DNA of 64,000 nucleotides from Megascapheus bottae (taxonomy: Eukaryota; Chordata; Mammalia; Rodentia; Geomyidae). The DNA lies in NCBI GenBank assembly GCA_024803745.1, contig JANJXV010000044.1, positions 392,001-456,000 on the forward strand. The letters are read 5' to 3'. Positions 15,401-28,753 of this stretch are shown in pieces. The position numbers and the translations under genes were made by a program. Positions within the stretch are counted from its first letter, which is position 1, and the number at the start of each line of letters is the position of its first letter. The notes below the pieces were generated by a model, which had not been told where the DNA came from, did not search any database, and saw nothing but the letters and a program-made list of their open reading frames with translations.

Positions 15401-16140
15401 CCTAAACCTAACTCTAACCCTAACCCTTACCCTTACCCTAAACCCAACCCTAAACCTAAACCTTATTCTTACCCTAACCCTAACCCTAACATTAATTCTA
15501 ACCCTAACCCTAACCCTAACCCTTACCCTAACCCTAACCCTAACCTTAATCCTTACCCTAACTCTAACCCTAACCCTAACCCTTACCCTAACCCTAACCC
15601 TGAGCCTAAACCTAAACATAACCCTTACCCTTACACTAACCCTGACCCCTAACCCTAACCCTAACCCTCACCCTTACCCTAACCCTAACCCTGAACTTAA
15701 CCCTAAACCTAACACTAAACCTAACCCTAACCCTTACCCTAATCCTGAACCAGAACCTAAACCTAACCCTAACCCTTAACCTTACCCTAAGCCTAAACCT
15801 AAACCTAATCCTAACCATAACCCTAACTCTTACCCTAACCCTAAACCTAACCCTAACCCTAACCCTTATCCTTACCCTAAACCTAACCCTAAACCTAAAC
15901 CTTATTCTAACCCTAATCCTAACCCTAACATTAATTCTAACCCTAACCCTAACCCTAAACCTTACCCTAACCCTAACCCTGAGCCTAATCCTAACCATAA
16001 TCCTTACCCTTACCCTAACCATAACCCCAAACCTAACCCTAACCCTGACCAGAAACCTAACCCTTACCCTAACCCTAACCTTAACCCTAACCCTAACCAT
16101 AACCCTAACCCTTACCCTTACATTAACCCTAACCCTAACC
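12491..16140. repeat. Diverged array with units of about 1.9 kb
   Basis: The ACCCTAATGCTAAACC island at about 12,561 recurs at about 14,470, a step of roughly 1.9 kb, with many hexamer differences. The stretch also carries a CCAAACACCTTAG island at 13,514, ACTAGT at 15,215 and a TCTTTCTCTT island near 14,352. It contains the longest open frame in the window (14,127-15,779, 550 codons), which switches between LT and NP dipeptides at 1-base length changes. That behaviour is expected of CCCTAA repeat and not of a gene. Confidence 0.75.
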
Positions 16141-18973
16141 CTAACTCTAACCCCTAACCCTAACCCAAACCTTAAACATAACACTTACCCTAACCCTAAC
16201 CCTAAATCTAACCCTTACCGTTACCCTAACCCTAAGCCTAACCTTAATGCTAACTCTAACCCTTAACCAAAACCTAATCCTTACCCTAACCCTAACCCTA
16301 ACCCAAAACCTCACCCTTACCCTTAACCTAACCCTAACCCTAAACTTAACCCTAACCCTAACCATAACCCTAACCCTTACCCTTATCCTAACCCTAACCC
16401 TAACTCTAACCTTAACCCCAAACCTAACCCTAACCCTAACCCTAACCCTAACCCTAACCACTAACCCTAACCCTAACCCTAACCCTTAGCCTAACCCTAA
16501 CCCTAATCCTAACCTCAACACTAACCCTATCCCTAACCCTAACCATAACCCCAAACCTAACTCTAACGCTAAACCTTACCCTTATCATAAACCTAACCCT
16601 AAACCTAACCCTGACCCCTAACCCTAACCCTAACCCTCACCCTTACCCTAACACTAACCCTAAACTTAACCCTAAACCTAACACTAACCCTAACCCTAAC
16701 CCTTACCCTAACCCTAACTGTGAAACTAAACCTAACCCTAACCCTTACCCTTATTCTAAGCCTAAACCTAAACCTAACCCTAACGTTAACCCCAACTCTT
16801 ACCCTGACCCTAAATCTAACCCTAAACCTAACCCTTACCCTTACCCTAAACCTAACCCTAAACCTAAACCTTATTCTTACCGTAACCCTAACCCTAACAT
16901 TAATTCTAACCCTAACCCTAACCCTAACCCTTACCCTAACCCTAACCCTAACCCTAACCTTAATCCTTACCCTAACTCTAACCCTAACCCTTACCCTAAC
17001 CCTTACCCTGAGCCTAAACCTAAACATAACCCTTACACTTACACTAAACCTAACACTAAACCTAACCCTAACCCTCACCCGAAACCTAACCCGTACCCTA
17101 ACCCTAACCTTAACCCTAACCCTAACCATAACCCTAACCCTTACCCTAACCCTAACCCTATCCCTAACCCTACACTAACCCTATCCTAACCTTTACCCTT
17201 ACCCTAACCCTAACCCTAACCCTAACCCTAACCCTTACCCTTACACTAAACCTAACCCTAACCCTAACTCTAACCCCTAACCCTAACCCTAAACTTAAAC
17301 AAACACTTACCCTAACCCTAACCTTAAATCTAGCCCTTACACTTACCCTAACCCTAAGCCTAACCTTAATGCTATACCTAACCCTAAACCGAAACCTAAT
17401 CCTTACCCTAACCCTAAACCTAACCCTTACCCTTACCCTAACCCTAACCCTAACCTTAACCCTAACAATAACCCTAACCCTAAACCTTACCCTAACCCTA
17501 ACACTAACCCTAACCCTAACCCTAACCTTAACCCCAAACCTAACCCTAACCCTAACCCTAACCTAACCCTTACCCTAATCTTAACCCTAACCCTAACCAC
17601 TAACCCTAACCCTTACCCTAACCCTTACCCTTAACCTAACCCTAACCCTACCTCTAACCCTAACCCTAAATCTAACCGGAAGACTTACCCTAACCCTAAC
17701 CCTAACCCTTAGCCTAACCCTAACCCTAACCCTAACCTCAACACTAACCCTAACCCTAACCCTAACCCTAACCCCAAACCTAACTCTAACGCTAAACCTT
17801 ACTCTGACCCCTAACCCTAACCCTAGCCCTAACCCTGAACTTAACCCTAAACCTAACATTAGCCCTAACCCTTATCCTAACCCTATCCCTAACCCTACAC
17901 TAACCCTATCCTAAACTTTACCCTTACTCTATCCCTAACGCTAACCCTAACCCTTACCCTTACACTAAACCTAACCCTAACCGTAACTCTAACTCCTAAC
18001 CCTAACCCTAACCTTAAACATAACACTTACCCTAACCCTAACCCTAAATCTAACCCTTACCCTTACCCTAACACAAAGCCTAACCTTAATGCTAACCCTA
18101 ACCCTAAACCGAAACCTCATCCTTACCCTAACCCTCAGCCTAACCTTAATGCTAACCCTAACCCTAAACTGAAACCTAATCCTTACCCTAACACTAACCT
18201 AACCCCTACCCTAACCCTAACCCTAACCCTAACCCTAACCTAACCCTTACCCTAATCCTAACCAAAACCCTAACCACTAACACTAACCATTACCCTAACC
18301 CTTACCCTTAACCTAACCCTAACCCTACCCCTAACCCTAACCCTAAATCTAACCGGATGCTTTACCCTAACCCTAACCCTAACCCTTAGCCTAAACCTAA
18401 CCCTAACCCTAACCTCAACACTAACCCTAACCCTAACCCTAACCCTAACCCTAACCCCAAAACTAACTCTAACGCTAAACCTTACCCTTATCCTAAACCT
18501 AACCCTAACCCTAACCCTGACCCCTAACCCTACCCTAACCCTCACCCTTACCATAACCCTCACCCTAAACTTAACCCTAAACCTAACACTAAACCTAACC
18601 CTAACCCTTACCCTAACCCTAACCCTGAACCTAAACCTAACCCTAACCCTTACCCTTACCCTAAGCCTAAACCTAAAACTAACCCTAACCCTAACCCTAA
18701 CTCTTACCCTAACCCTTAACCTAACCCTAACCCTAACCCTTACCCTAACACTAACCATGAGCCTAATCCTAACCATAATCCTGACCCTTACCCTAACCCT
18801 AAACCTAACCCTAACCCTCACCCGAAACCTAACCCTTACCCTAAACCTAACCTTAACCCTAACCCTAACCATAACCCTAACCCTTACCCTAAACCTATCC
18901 CTAACCCTACACTAACCCTATCCTAAACTTTTCCCTTACTCTAACCCTAAACCTAAAGCTAATCCTAACCTTT

Positions 18974-19004
<31 letters not shown>

Positions 19005-20654
19005 CTCTAACCCCTAACCCTAACCCTAACCCTTACCCTAACCCTAACCCTAAACTTAATGCTAACCCTAACCATAACCCTAACCCTAACCCTAATCCTT
19101 GCCCTAACCCTAACCCTAACCCTAAACCTAACCCTAACCCTTTCCCTAAACCTAAACTTAACCCTAAATCTAACCCTAACCCTAACCCTAAACCTGACCC
19201 TTACCCTTACTCTAAACTTAACCCTAAACCTAAACCGAATCCTAAGCCTAACCATTAACCCTAACCTTTAACCTTACCCTAAACCTAACCCTAACCTTTA
19301 CCCTTACCCTAACCCTAACCCTAACTCTAATCTAACCATAACCCTAATCCTAACCCTTACCCTCACCCAAACCCTAACGTTAACCTTAACCCCTAACCCC
19401 AGCCCTTACCCTAACCCTAACCCTAACCCTCACCCTTACCCTAACCCTAACCCTAACCCTAATCCTTACCCTAACCCTAACCCTAACCCTTTCCCTAACC
19501 CTAACCTTAACCCTAAACCTAACCCTAACGCTAACACTAACCCTAACCCTAACCCTCACCCTTACCCTTACTCTAAACCTAACCTTAAACGTAACCATAA
19601 CCCTAAACCTAATCCCTAACCCTAACTCTAACCCTTATCCTATCCCTAACACTAACCCTAACCCTAACACTTACCCTAACCCTAAACCTAATCCTAAACA
19701 AAACCCTAACCCTTACCCTAACCCTAACCCTTACCCTAACCCTAACCGCTAATCCTAACCCTAACCCTAAAACAAACCCTAACCCCTAATCCTAACACTT
19801 ACACTTACGCTGTCCCTAACCCTAACCCTAACCCTAAAACTTACCCTAACCCTATCCTTACCCTTACCCTAACCCTAACCCTAACTCTAACACTAAACCT
19901 AACCCTTACCCTAACCCTTACCCTCACCCTAACCCTAACCCTAAACCTAACACCTAACCCTAATTCTTACCCTAACCCTAACCCTAAACCTAACCTTAAC
20001 CCTAAACCTAACACTAACCCTAAACCTAACCCTTAACCTTACTCTAAACCTTAATGGTAAACCTAACCCTAACCCTTACCCTAACCCTAACCCTAACAAT
20101 AATCCATACCCTAACCCTAAACCTTACCCTTTCCCTAACCCTAACCCAAACCTTAACCCTAACCCTAACCCTAACCTTAACCCTTACACTAACCTTAACC
20201 CTAATCCTACACCTAAACCTAACCCTAATCCTAACCCTAAACCTAAACCTAACCCTAACCCTTACTGTTACCCTAACCCTAACCCTAACCTAACACTTAC
20301 CCTTACACTAACCCTAACCCTAACCGTACCCCTTACCCTAACCCTAACCCTAACACTAAACCCTAACCCTACCCTAACCCTAACCCTAACCCTTACCCAA
20401 ACCCTAACCCTTACCCTAAACCTAATCCTAACCCTTAGCCTAACACTAATCCTAACCCTAATATTAACCCTAACCCTAACACTAACCCTAAACCTTACCC
20501 TTACCCTAACCCTATCCCTAACCCTAATACTAAACCTAGCCTTAACCCTAACCCTAACCCTAACCCTTACCCTAACCCTAACCCTAACCCTAACCCTTAC
20601 CCTAACCCTAACCCTAACCTTAATGCTAACCTAACCCTAACCCTAAACCTAACC
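16141..20654. repeat. Diverged array of a third unit family
   Basis: The marker TACACTAACCCTATCCTAA occurs at 17,171, 17,896 and 18,908, steps of 725 and 1,012 bases. An AACCGGA island lies at 17,674 and 18,351, and GAAACCTAATCC-type islands lie near 17,390, 18,110 and 18,168. Related islands reappear at 36,276, 47,731 and 57,731, so this family was also used in the younger blocks on the right. From about 19,000 to 20,650 I see only degenerate repeat with no strong internal unit. No gene was found. Confidence 0.7.
18071..18190. repeat. 60-bp (10-hexamer) local tandem duplication
   Basis: TAACCTTAAT begins at 18,081 and again at 18,141. The following bases match for nearly the whole 60 bases, apart from AAACCG versus AAACTG and CCTCATCC versus CCTAATCC. 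This is a small local duplication of exactly ten hexamers inside the third unit family. Confidence 0.8.
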
Positions 20655-21720
20655 CTAACCCTAACAGTTACCTTTACCCTAAGCCTAACCCTAAACTGAA
20701 ACCTAACCCTAATCCTAACCCTAACCCTAAACCTAACCCTTACCCTAACCATAACCCTAACCCTATCCCTTACCCTTACCCTAACCCTAACACTAACCCT
20801 AACCCTAACCTTAACCCTTACCCTTACCCTAACCCTAAACCTAACCCAAACCCTAACCCTAATCCTAACACTTACCCTTACCCTAACCCTTACCCTAACC
20901 CTTACCCTTACCCTAACCCTAACCGTAAACCTAAACCTTACCGTAACCCTAACCCTAACCCTAACCCTTACACTAACACTAACCATAACCCTAACCCTAA
21001 CCCTTACACAAACCCTAACCCTAACCCTAATCCCTATACCTAACCCTTACCCTAAACCTAACGCTAACCCCTAAACCTAACCCTTACCCTAACCCTAACC
21101 CTTACCCTAATGCTAACCCTAACTCTAACACTAACCCTAACACAAACCCTAACCCTTACCCTAACCCTAACCCTAACCCTTAGCCTAACCCTAACCCTAA
21201 ACCTAACCTTAACCCTAACCCTAACACTAACCCCAAACCTTACCCTTACCCTAACCCTCTCCCTAATCCTAGCATTAACCCTAGCCTTAAACCTAACCCT
21301 AACATTAAACCTTACCTTAACCCTAACCCTAACCCTTAGCCTAACCCTAACCCTAAACCTAACCTTAACCCTAACCCTAACACTAACCCCAAACCTTACC
21401 CTTACCCTAACCCTCTCCCTAATCCTAGCATTAACCCTAGCCTTAAACCTAACCCTAACATTAAACCTTACCTTAACCCTAACCCTAACACTTCCCCTTA
21501 CCCTAACCCTAACCCTAAACCTAACCCTAACATTAATCCTAAGCCTTACACTTACTCTAACCCTAACCCTAACCCTAAACCTTACCTTTACCCTAACACT
21601 AACCCTAAACCTAACACTAACCCTAACACTAACCCTAACCCTAATTCTAACAGTTACCCTTACCCTAACCCTAACCCTAACCCTAACCTTTCCCTAACCC
21701 TAAAACTTACCCTAACCCTA
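20655..21720. repeat. Diverged block, second copy of the window start
   Basis: Islands ACAGTTACC (20,664), AATGCTAACC (21,109) and the ACAGTTACCC to TTTCCC stretch (about 21,650-21,695) repeat the order seen in 1-1,020. Compared with that copy this block has gained a 156-bp duplication and lost some hexamers upstream. Related but younger versions of the AATGCTAACCCTAACTC stretch lie at 29,709, 33,009, 37,234, 48,690 and 50,511. This shows that one ancestral module has been copied across the whole window. Confidence 0.75.
21181..21492. repeat. Near-perfect 156-bp tandem duplication (2 x 26 hexamers)
   Basis: TAGCCTAACC starts at 21,181 and again at 21,337. The bases that follow match through a run of rare variants (CCCCAAACC, CTCTCCCTAATCC, TAGCATTAACC, TAGCCTTAAACC, ACATTAAACC). 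The only difference I see is in the last hexamer, AACCCT versus AACACT. Because these variants are scattered and distinctive, the match is a real recent duplication and not chance similarity of telomere repeat. Related blocks elsewhere have a single copy. Confidence 0.92.
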
Positions 21721-23205
21721 ACCCCAAACCTATGCCTAACCCTATCCCTTACCCTAACCCTAACCCTAACCCTAACCCTTACCCTAACCCTAATCCTAAA
21801 CCTAAGCCCTAAACCTAACCCATACCCTAACGCTCACCCTAACCCTAACCCTATCCCTAACCCTATCCCTAAACGTAACCCGAACCGTATCCCTTACCCA
21901 TACCCTCACCCTAACCCGAACCCCAAACCTAAACCTAATCCTAACCCTTACTCTTACCCTAACCTTAACCCCTAACCTAAACCTAAACCTAACCATAAAC
22001 CTTACCCTAACCGTAATCCTTGCCCTAACATTAAACCTAACCCTAACCCTAACCTTAACCCAAACGCTTCCCCTTACCCTAACCCTAACCCTAACCCTAA
22101 ACCTAACCCTAACCCTAACCCCTACCCTTACCCTAACCCTAACTCTAACCCTAAACCAAACACCTTAGCCTAACCATAACCCTAACCCTAACACTAACTT
22201 TTACCCTAAACCTAACCCTAACCCTAACACTTACTCTAACCCTAACACTAACCCCAACCCCTAAACCTAACCCTTACCCTAACCCTTATCCTAACCTTAA
22301 CCCTAAACCTTACACTTACCCTTACCCTAACCCTAACCCTAAATCTAACCCTTATCTTAACCTAACCCTAACCCTAAACCTAGCCCTTACCCTAACCCTA
22401 AATCTAACCCTTAGCCTAACCCTAACCCTAACCCTAACCCTAACCCTAACCCTTACTCTTACCCTAACCCTAACCCCAAACCAAACACTAAACCTATACC
22501 ATACCCTTACCCTAAACCTAAATCTAACCCTAAACCTTACCCTAAGCCCTAACCCTAACCCTAACCCTAACCCTTACCCTTAGCCTAACCCTAACCCTAA
22601 ACCCAACCCTAACCCTAACACTGGTCCGTACCCTAAGCCTAACCCTAACCCTAATCCTAACCCTAACCCTTACCCTTACATTAAGCCTAAACCTAACCCC
22701 AACCCTAACCCTAACACTAATCCTTACCCTAAGCCTAACCCTAAACCTAATCCTAAACCTAACCCTAACCCTAAACTTAACCCTAACCCTAATCCTAAAC
22801 CTTACCCTTACCCTAACCCTAAACCTAACCCTTATCCTAAGCCTAAGCTTAACCCTAACCCTAACCATTACCCTAAGCCCAACACTAACCCTAACCCTAA
22901 TCTTAATGCTAACCCTAAACCTAATCCTAACCCTAACCCTTACCCTAACCCTAAACTTTACCCTAACCCTAACCCTAACCCTGACCCCAACCCTTACCCT
23001 AAACCTAACCTTAACCCTTAGCCTAACCCTAACACTAACCATAACCTTAACCCTAACCCTAACCCTTACTCTTACCCTAACCCTAACCCTTACCCTAACA
23101 CTATCCCTAAACTTAACTCTAACCCTAACTCTAACCCTTACCCTAACCCTAACCGTAATCTTAACATTAATCCTAAGCCTTACCCTTACCCTAAACCTAA
23201 CCCTA
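21721..23205. repeat. Diverged array leading into the 2.6-kb unit family
   Basis: Only variant CCCTAA repeat is seen. It carries a CCAAACACCTTAG island at 22,156 and the usual ACTAGT island mutated to ACTGGT at about 22,620. The stretch from about 22,540 is related to 25,132 onward at an offset near 2,590, and to the blocks starting near 28,235, 31,456, 34,371, 38,920 and 46,160. Confidence 0.75.
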
Positions 23206-26200
23206 ACCCTACCCTTACCCTTACCATAACCCTAACCGTAAACCAAACACTAACCCGAACACTAACCCTAACCCTAACACTAACCCTGACCCTAACCCTA
23301 ACCCTTACCCTTACCCTAACACTAACCCTAACCTAACCCTGACCCTAATCCTAACAGTTACCCTTACCCTAACCTAACCAGAATCCTAACCCTTACCCTA
23401 ACCCTAACCCTTACCCTAACCCTAACCCCAAACCTATCCCTAACCCTACCCCTAACCCTTACCCTAACCGTAACCTAACCCTAAACCTTACTCTTACCCT
23501 AACCCTAATCCCAAACTTAACCCTAACCCTAAACCGTGCCCTTACCCTAACCCTAAATCTAAACCTAACCCTAATGTTTACCCTAACCCTAACCCTTACC
23601 CTAACCCTAAACCCAAACGTATCCCTAACCCTAACCCTAACCCAAACCTATGCCTAACCCTAACCCTAACCCTAACCCTAACCCAAACCTATCCCTAACC
23701 CTAACCCTAACCCTAAACCTAAGCCTAAACCGTACCCTTACCCTAACCCTAAATCTAACCCTAACCCTTACCCTAACCCCTAACCCTAATCCTAACCCTA
23801 AACCGTAACCTTAACCTAACCATAACCCTAACCCTAACCCGTATACTTACCAAACCCTAACCCTAACCCTAACACTAACCCTAAACTTAACTCTAACTCT
23901 AACCCTAACCCTTACCCTTATCCTATTCTTAACCCTAAACCTTACACTTATCCTTACCCTAAACCTAATCCTAACCCTAACCATAAATCTAACCCTTAGT
24001 CTTAACCTAAACTTAACCCTAACCCTATCCCTTACCCTAACCCTAAATCTAACCCTTACGCTAACCCTAACCCTAACCCTAACCCCTAACCCTAAACCTA
24101 ACCCTAACCCTAACCCTATCCCTTACCCTTACCCTAACCCTAAACCTTGCCCTTTCCCCAACCCTAACCCTAACCCTAACCCTAACCTAACCCTAACCCT
24201 AACCCTAACCCTAAACCTAACCCAAACCCTAACCCTAATCCTAACACTTACCCTTACACTAACCCTAACCCTAACACTTACCCTTACGCTAACCCTAACC
24301 CTAACCTTAACCCCAAACCTAAACCTAAACCTAACCCTAACGCTAACCCTTACCCTTACCCTAACCCTAACGCTAACCCTAACCCTAACCCTAACACTTA
24401 CCCTTGCCCTAACCCTAACCCTAACCCTAACCCTTACCCTAACCCTAACCATAACCCTAACCCTTACACTAACCCTAACCATAACTCTAAAACTATCCCT
24501 AACCCTTACCCTAAACCTAACCCTAACCCCTAACCCTAACCCTTACCCTAACCCTAACACTAACCCAAACCCTAACCCTTACCCTAACCCTTACCCTAAC
24601 ACTTAGCCTAACCCTAACACTAACCATAACCTTAACCCTAACCCTAACCCTAACCCTTACCCTTACCCTAACCCTAACCCTAAACCTAACCCTAACACTA
24701 ACCCTAAACTTAACCCTAACCCTAACTCTAACACTTACGCTAACCCTAACCCTAACCCTAACCCTAAACCTAACCCTAACCCTAACCCCTACCCTTACCC
24801 TAACCCTAAACATAACCCTAAACCAAACACCTTAGCCTAACCATAACCCTAACCCTAACACTAACTTTTACCCTAATCCTAACCCTAACCCTAACACTTA
24901 CCCTAACCCTTACCCTAACCCCAACCCCTAAACTTAAACCTTACCCTAACCCTTAACCTAACCCTAACCTTTACCCTTACCCTAACCCTACCCCTAACCC
25001 TTACACTTTCCCTAACCCTAACCCTAACCCTAACACTAACCCTTACTCTTACCCTAACCCTAACCCCAAACCAAACCCTAAACCTATACCGTACCCTTAC
25101 CCTAAACCTAAATCTAACCCTAACCCTTACCCTAAGCCCTAACCCTAACCCTAACCCTAACCTTTACCCTTACCCTAACCCTAACCATAAACCCAACCCT
25201 AACCCTAACACTAGTCCTTACCCTAAGCCTAACCCTAACACTAATCCTAACCCTAACCCTAACCCTAACCCTATTCCTAACCCTAACCATTACCCATACA
25301 TGAAACCTAAACCTAACCCCAACCCTAACCCTAACACTAATCCTTACCCTAAGCCTAACCCTAAACCTAATCCTAAACCTAACCCTAACCCTAAACTTAA
25401 CCCTAATCCTAATCCTAAACCTTACCCTCACCCTAACCCTAAACCTAACCCTTATCCTAAGCCTAACCCTAAACCTAACCCTGACCTTTACCCTAAACTT
25501 AATGCTAACCCTAAACCTAACTCTAACCCTAACCGTTACCCTAACCCTAAACTTTACCCTAACCCTAACCCTAACCCTGACTCCAACCCTTACCCTAAAC
25601 CTAACCTTAACCCTTAACCTAACCCTAACACTAACCATAACCTTAACCCTAACCCTAACCTTAACCCTAACCCTTACTCTTACCCTAACCCTAATCCTAA
25701 CCCTAACACTAACCCTAAACTTAACCCTAACCCTAACTCTAACCCTAACCCTAACCCTAAACCTAACCCTAATCCTAACATTAATCCTAAGCCTTACCCT
25801 TACCCTAAACCTAACCCTTACCCTTACCGTAACCCTAACCCTAAACCAAACACTAACCCTAACACTAACCCTAACCCTAACACTAACCCTGACCCTAACC
25901 CTAACCCTTACCCTTACCCTAACCCTAACACTAACCCTAACCCTAACCCTGACCCTAATCCTAACAGTTACCCTTACCCTAACCTAACCAGAATCCTAAC
26001 CCTTACCCTAACCCTAACCCTTACCCTAACCCTAACCCCAAACCTATCCCTAACCCTACCCCTAACCCTTACCCTAACCGTAACCTAACCCTAAACCTTA
26101 CTCTTACCCTAACCCTAATCCCAAACTTAACCCTAACCCTAAACCGTGCCCTTACCCTAACCCTAAATCTAAACCTAACCATAATCTTTACCCTAACCCT

Positions 26201-27119
26201 AACCCTTACCCTAACCCTTAACCCAAACGTATCCCTAACCCTAACCCAAACCCTAACCCAAACCTATCCCTAACCCTAACCCTAACCATAACCCTAACCC
26301 AAACCTATCCCTAACCCTAACCCTAACCCTAAGCCTAAACCGTACACTTACCCTAACCCTAACCCTAACCTTACACTTACCCTTACCATAACCCTAACCC
26401 TAACCCTAATCCGAACCATAAATCTAACCCTTAGTCTTAACCTAACTTTAACCCTAACCCTACCCCTTACCTAACCCTAAATCTAACCCTTACGCTAACC
26501 CTAAACCTAACCCTAACCCCTAACCCTAACCCTAACCCTAACCCTATCCCTTACCCTTACCCTAACCCTAACCCTTACCCTTTCCCCAACCCTAACCCTA
26601 ACCCTAACCCTAACCTAACCCTAACCCTAAACCTAACCCTAACCCTAACCCTTACCTTTACCCTAAGCCTAACCCTAAATCTAAACCTAACCCTAATCCT
26701 AACCCTAACCCTAACCCTAAACCTAAACTTAACCCTAACCCTAAACCTAACCGTTACCCTTACCCTTACCCTAACCCTAACCCTAAACCTAACCCTAACT
26801 CTAAAACTAATCCTTACCCTCAACCTAAACCTAAACCTAACCCTAACCCTAACCTTAACCCTTAACCTTATCCTAACCCTAAACCTAACCCAAACCCTAA
26901 GCCTAATCCTAACACTTACCCTTACACTAACCCTAACCCTAACACTTACCCTTACCCTAACCCTAACCGTAACCTTAACTCCAAACCTAAACCTAAACCT
27001 AACCCTAACGCTAACCCTTAACCTTACCCTAACCCTAACGCTAACCCTAACCCTAACCCTAACACTTACCCTTGCCCTAACCCTAACCCTAACCCTAACC
27101 CTTACCCTCACCCTAACCA

Positions 27120-27153
<34 letters not shown>

Positions 27154-27415
27154 TCTAACTCCTATCCCTAACCCTTACATTAAACCTAACCCTAACCCCT
27201 AACCCTAACCCTTACCCTTACCCTAACCCTAACCCTAACTCTAACCCTAACACTAACCCAAACCCTAACCCTTACCCTAACCCTTAACCTAACCCTTAGC
27301 CTAACCCTAACACTAAACATAACCTTAACATTAAACCTAACCCTAACCCTTACCCTTACCCTAACCCTAACACTAACCCTAACACTAACCCTAACCCTTA
27401 CCCTAACCCTAACCA

Positions 27416-27449
<34 letters not shown>

Positions 27450-27998
27450 TCTAACCCTATCCCTAACCCTTACCCTAAACCTAACCCTAACCCCTAACCC
27501 TAACCCTTACGCTAACCCTAACCCTAACCCTAACCCTTACCCTTAACCTAACCCTAACCCTAACTCTAACCCTAACACTAACCCAAACCCTAAACCTTAC
27601 CCTAACCCATACCCTAACCCTTAGCCTAACCCTAACACTAACCATAACCTTAACCCTAACCCTAACCCTAACCATTACCCTTACCCTAACCCTAACCCTA
27701 ACCCTAAACTTAACCCTAACCCTAACTCTAACCCTTACCCTAACCCTAACCCTAATCCTAAACCAAACACCTTAGCCTAACCGTAACCCTAACCCTAACA
27801 CTAACTTTTACCCTAACCCTAACCCTAACCCTAACCCCTACCCTTACCCTAACCCTAACTCTAACCCTAAACCAAACACCTTAGCCTAACCGTAACCCTA
27901 ACCCTAACACTAACTTTTACCCTAACCCTAACCCTAACCCTAACCCTAACCCTTACCCTTACCCTAACCCTAACCCTAAACCCAACCCTAACCCTAAC
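23206..27998. repeat. Long segment, copy 1 (partner 37,500-41,769)
   Basis: The ACCAGAATCC island at 23,377 matches 37,671 (offset 14,294) and the one at 25,987 matches 39,775 (offset 13,788). ACTAGT at 25,210 matches 38,998 with the same 13,788 offset. The offset changes by 506 bases between about 24,410 and 24,910, so this copy carries 506 bp that the partner lacks. Within the copy, the two ACCAGAATCC islands are 2,610 bases apart, reflecting an older tandem. Open frames here are repeat artefacts. Confidence 0.85.
27763..27980. repeat. 109-bp tandem duplication of the CCAAACACC island
   Basis: CCAAACACCTTAGCC occurs at 27,763 and 27,872, exactly 109 bases apart, each followed by CTAACCGTAACC and a TAACTTTTACC string. 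The period is not a multiple of six. The same doubled island occurs at 41,546 and 41,655, again 109 bases apart, so the small tandem existed before the larger segment was copied. Confidence 0.88.
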
Positions 27999-28719
27999 AC
28001 TAGTCCATACCCTAAGCCTAACCCTAACCCTAATCCTAACCCTAACCCTAACCCTAATCCTAACCCTAACCATTACCCATACATTAAACCTAAACCTAAC
28101 CCCAACCCTAACCCTAACACTAATCCTTACCCTAAGCCTAACCCTAAACCTAATCCTAAACCTAACGCTAACCCTAAACTTAACCCTAACCCTAATCCTA
28201 AACCTTACCCTTACCCTAACCCTAAACCTAACCCTTACCTAAGCCTAACCCTAACCCTAACCTTAACCATTACCCTAACCCCAACCCTAACCCTAACCCT
28301 AACCTTAATGCTAACCCTAAATCTAACCCTAACCCTAACCCTTACCCTAACCCTAAACTTTACCCTAACCCTAACCCTAACCCTGACCCCAACCCTTATT
28401 CTAAACCTAACCTTAACCCTTACCCTAACCCTAACACTAACCATAACCTTAACCCTAACCCTAACCCTAACCCTAACCGTTACTCTTACCCTAACCCTAA
28501 CCCTTACCCTAACACTAACCCTAAACTTAACCCTAACCATAACTCTAACCCTTACCCTAACCCTAACCCTAACCTTAACCCCAACCCTAAACCTAAACCT
28601 AACCCTAACGCTAACCCTTACCCTTACCCTAACCCTAACGCTAACCCTAACCCTAACCCTAACACTTACCCTTGCCCTAACCCTAACCCTAACCCTAACA
28701 CTTACCCTAACCCTAACCA

Positions 28720-28753
<34 letters not shown>

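Noticed and set aside
14127..15779. A 550-codon open frame (and many others, such as 8,574-9,572, 5,057-5,773 and 47,084-47,689 on the minus strand) as protein genes
   Set aside because: Products are endless LT, NP, RV or LG dipeptides with conservative variants. CCCTAA has no stop in four of six frames, so long frames are expected by arithmetic. Frames overlap on both strands and there are no domains, start signals or codon bias.
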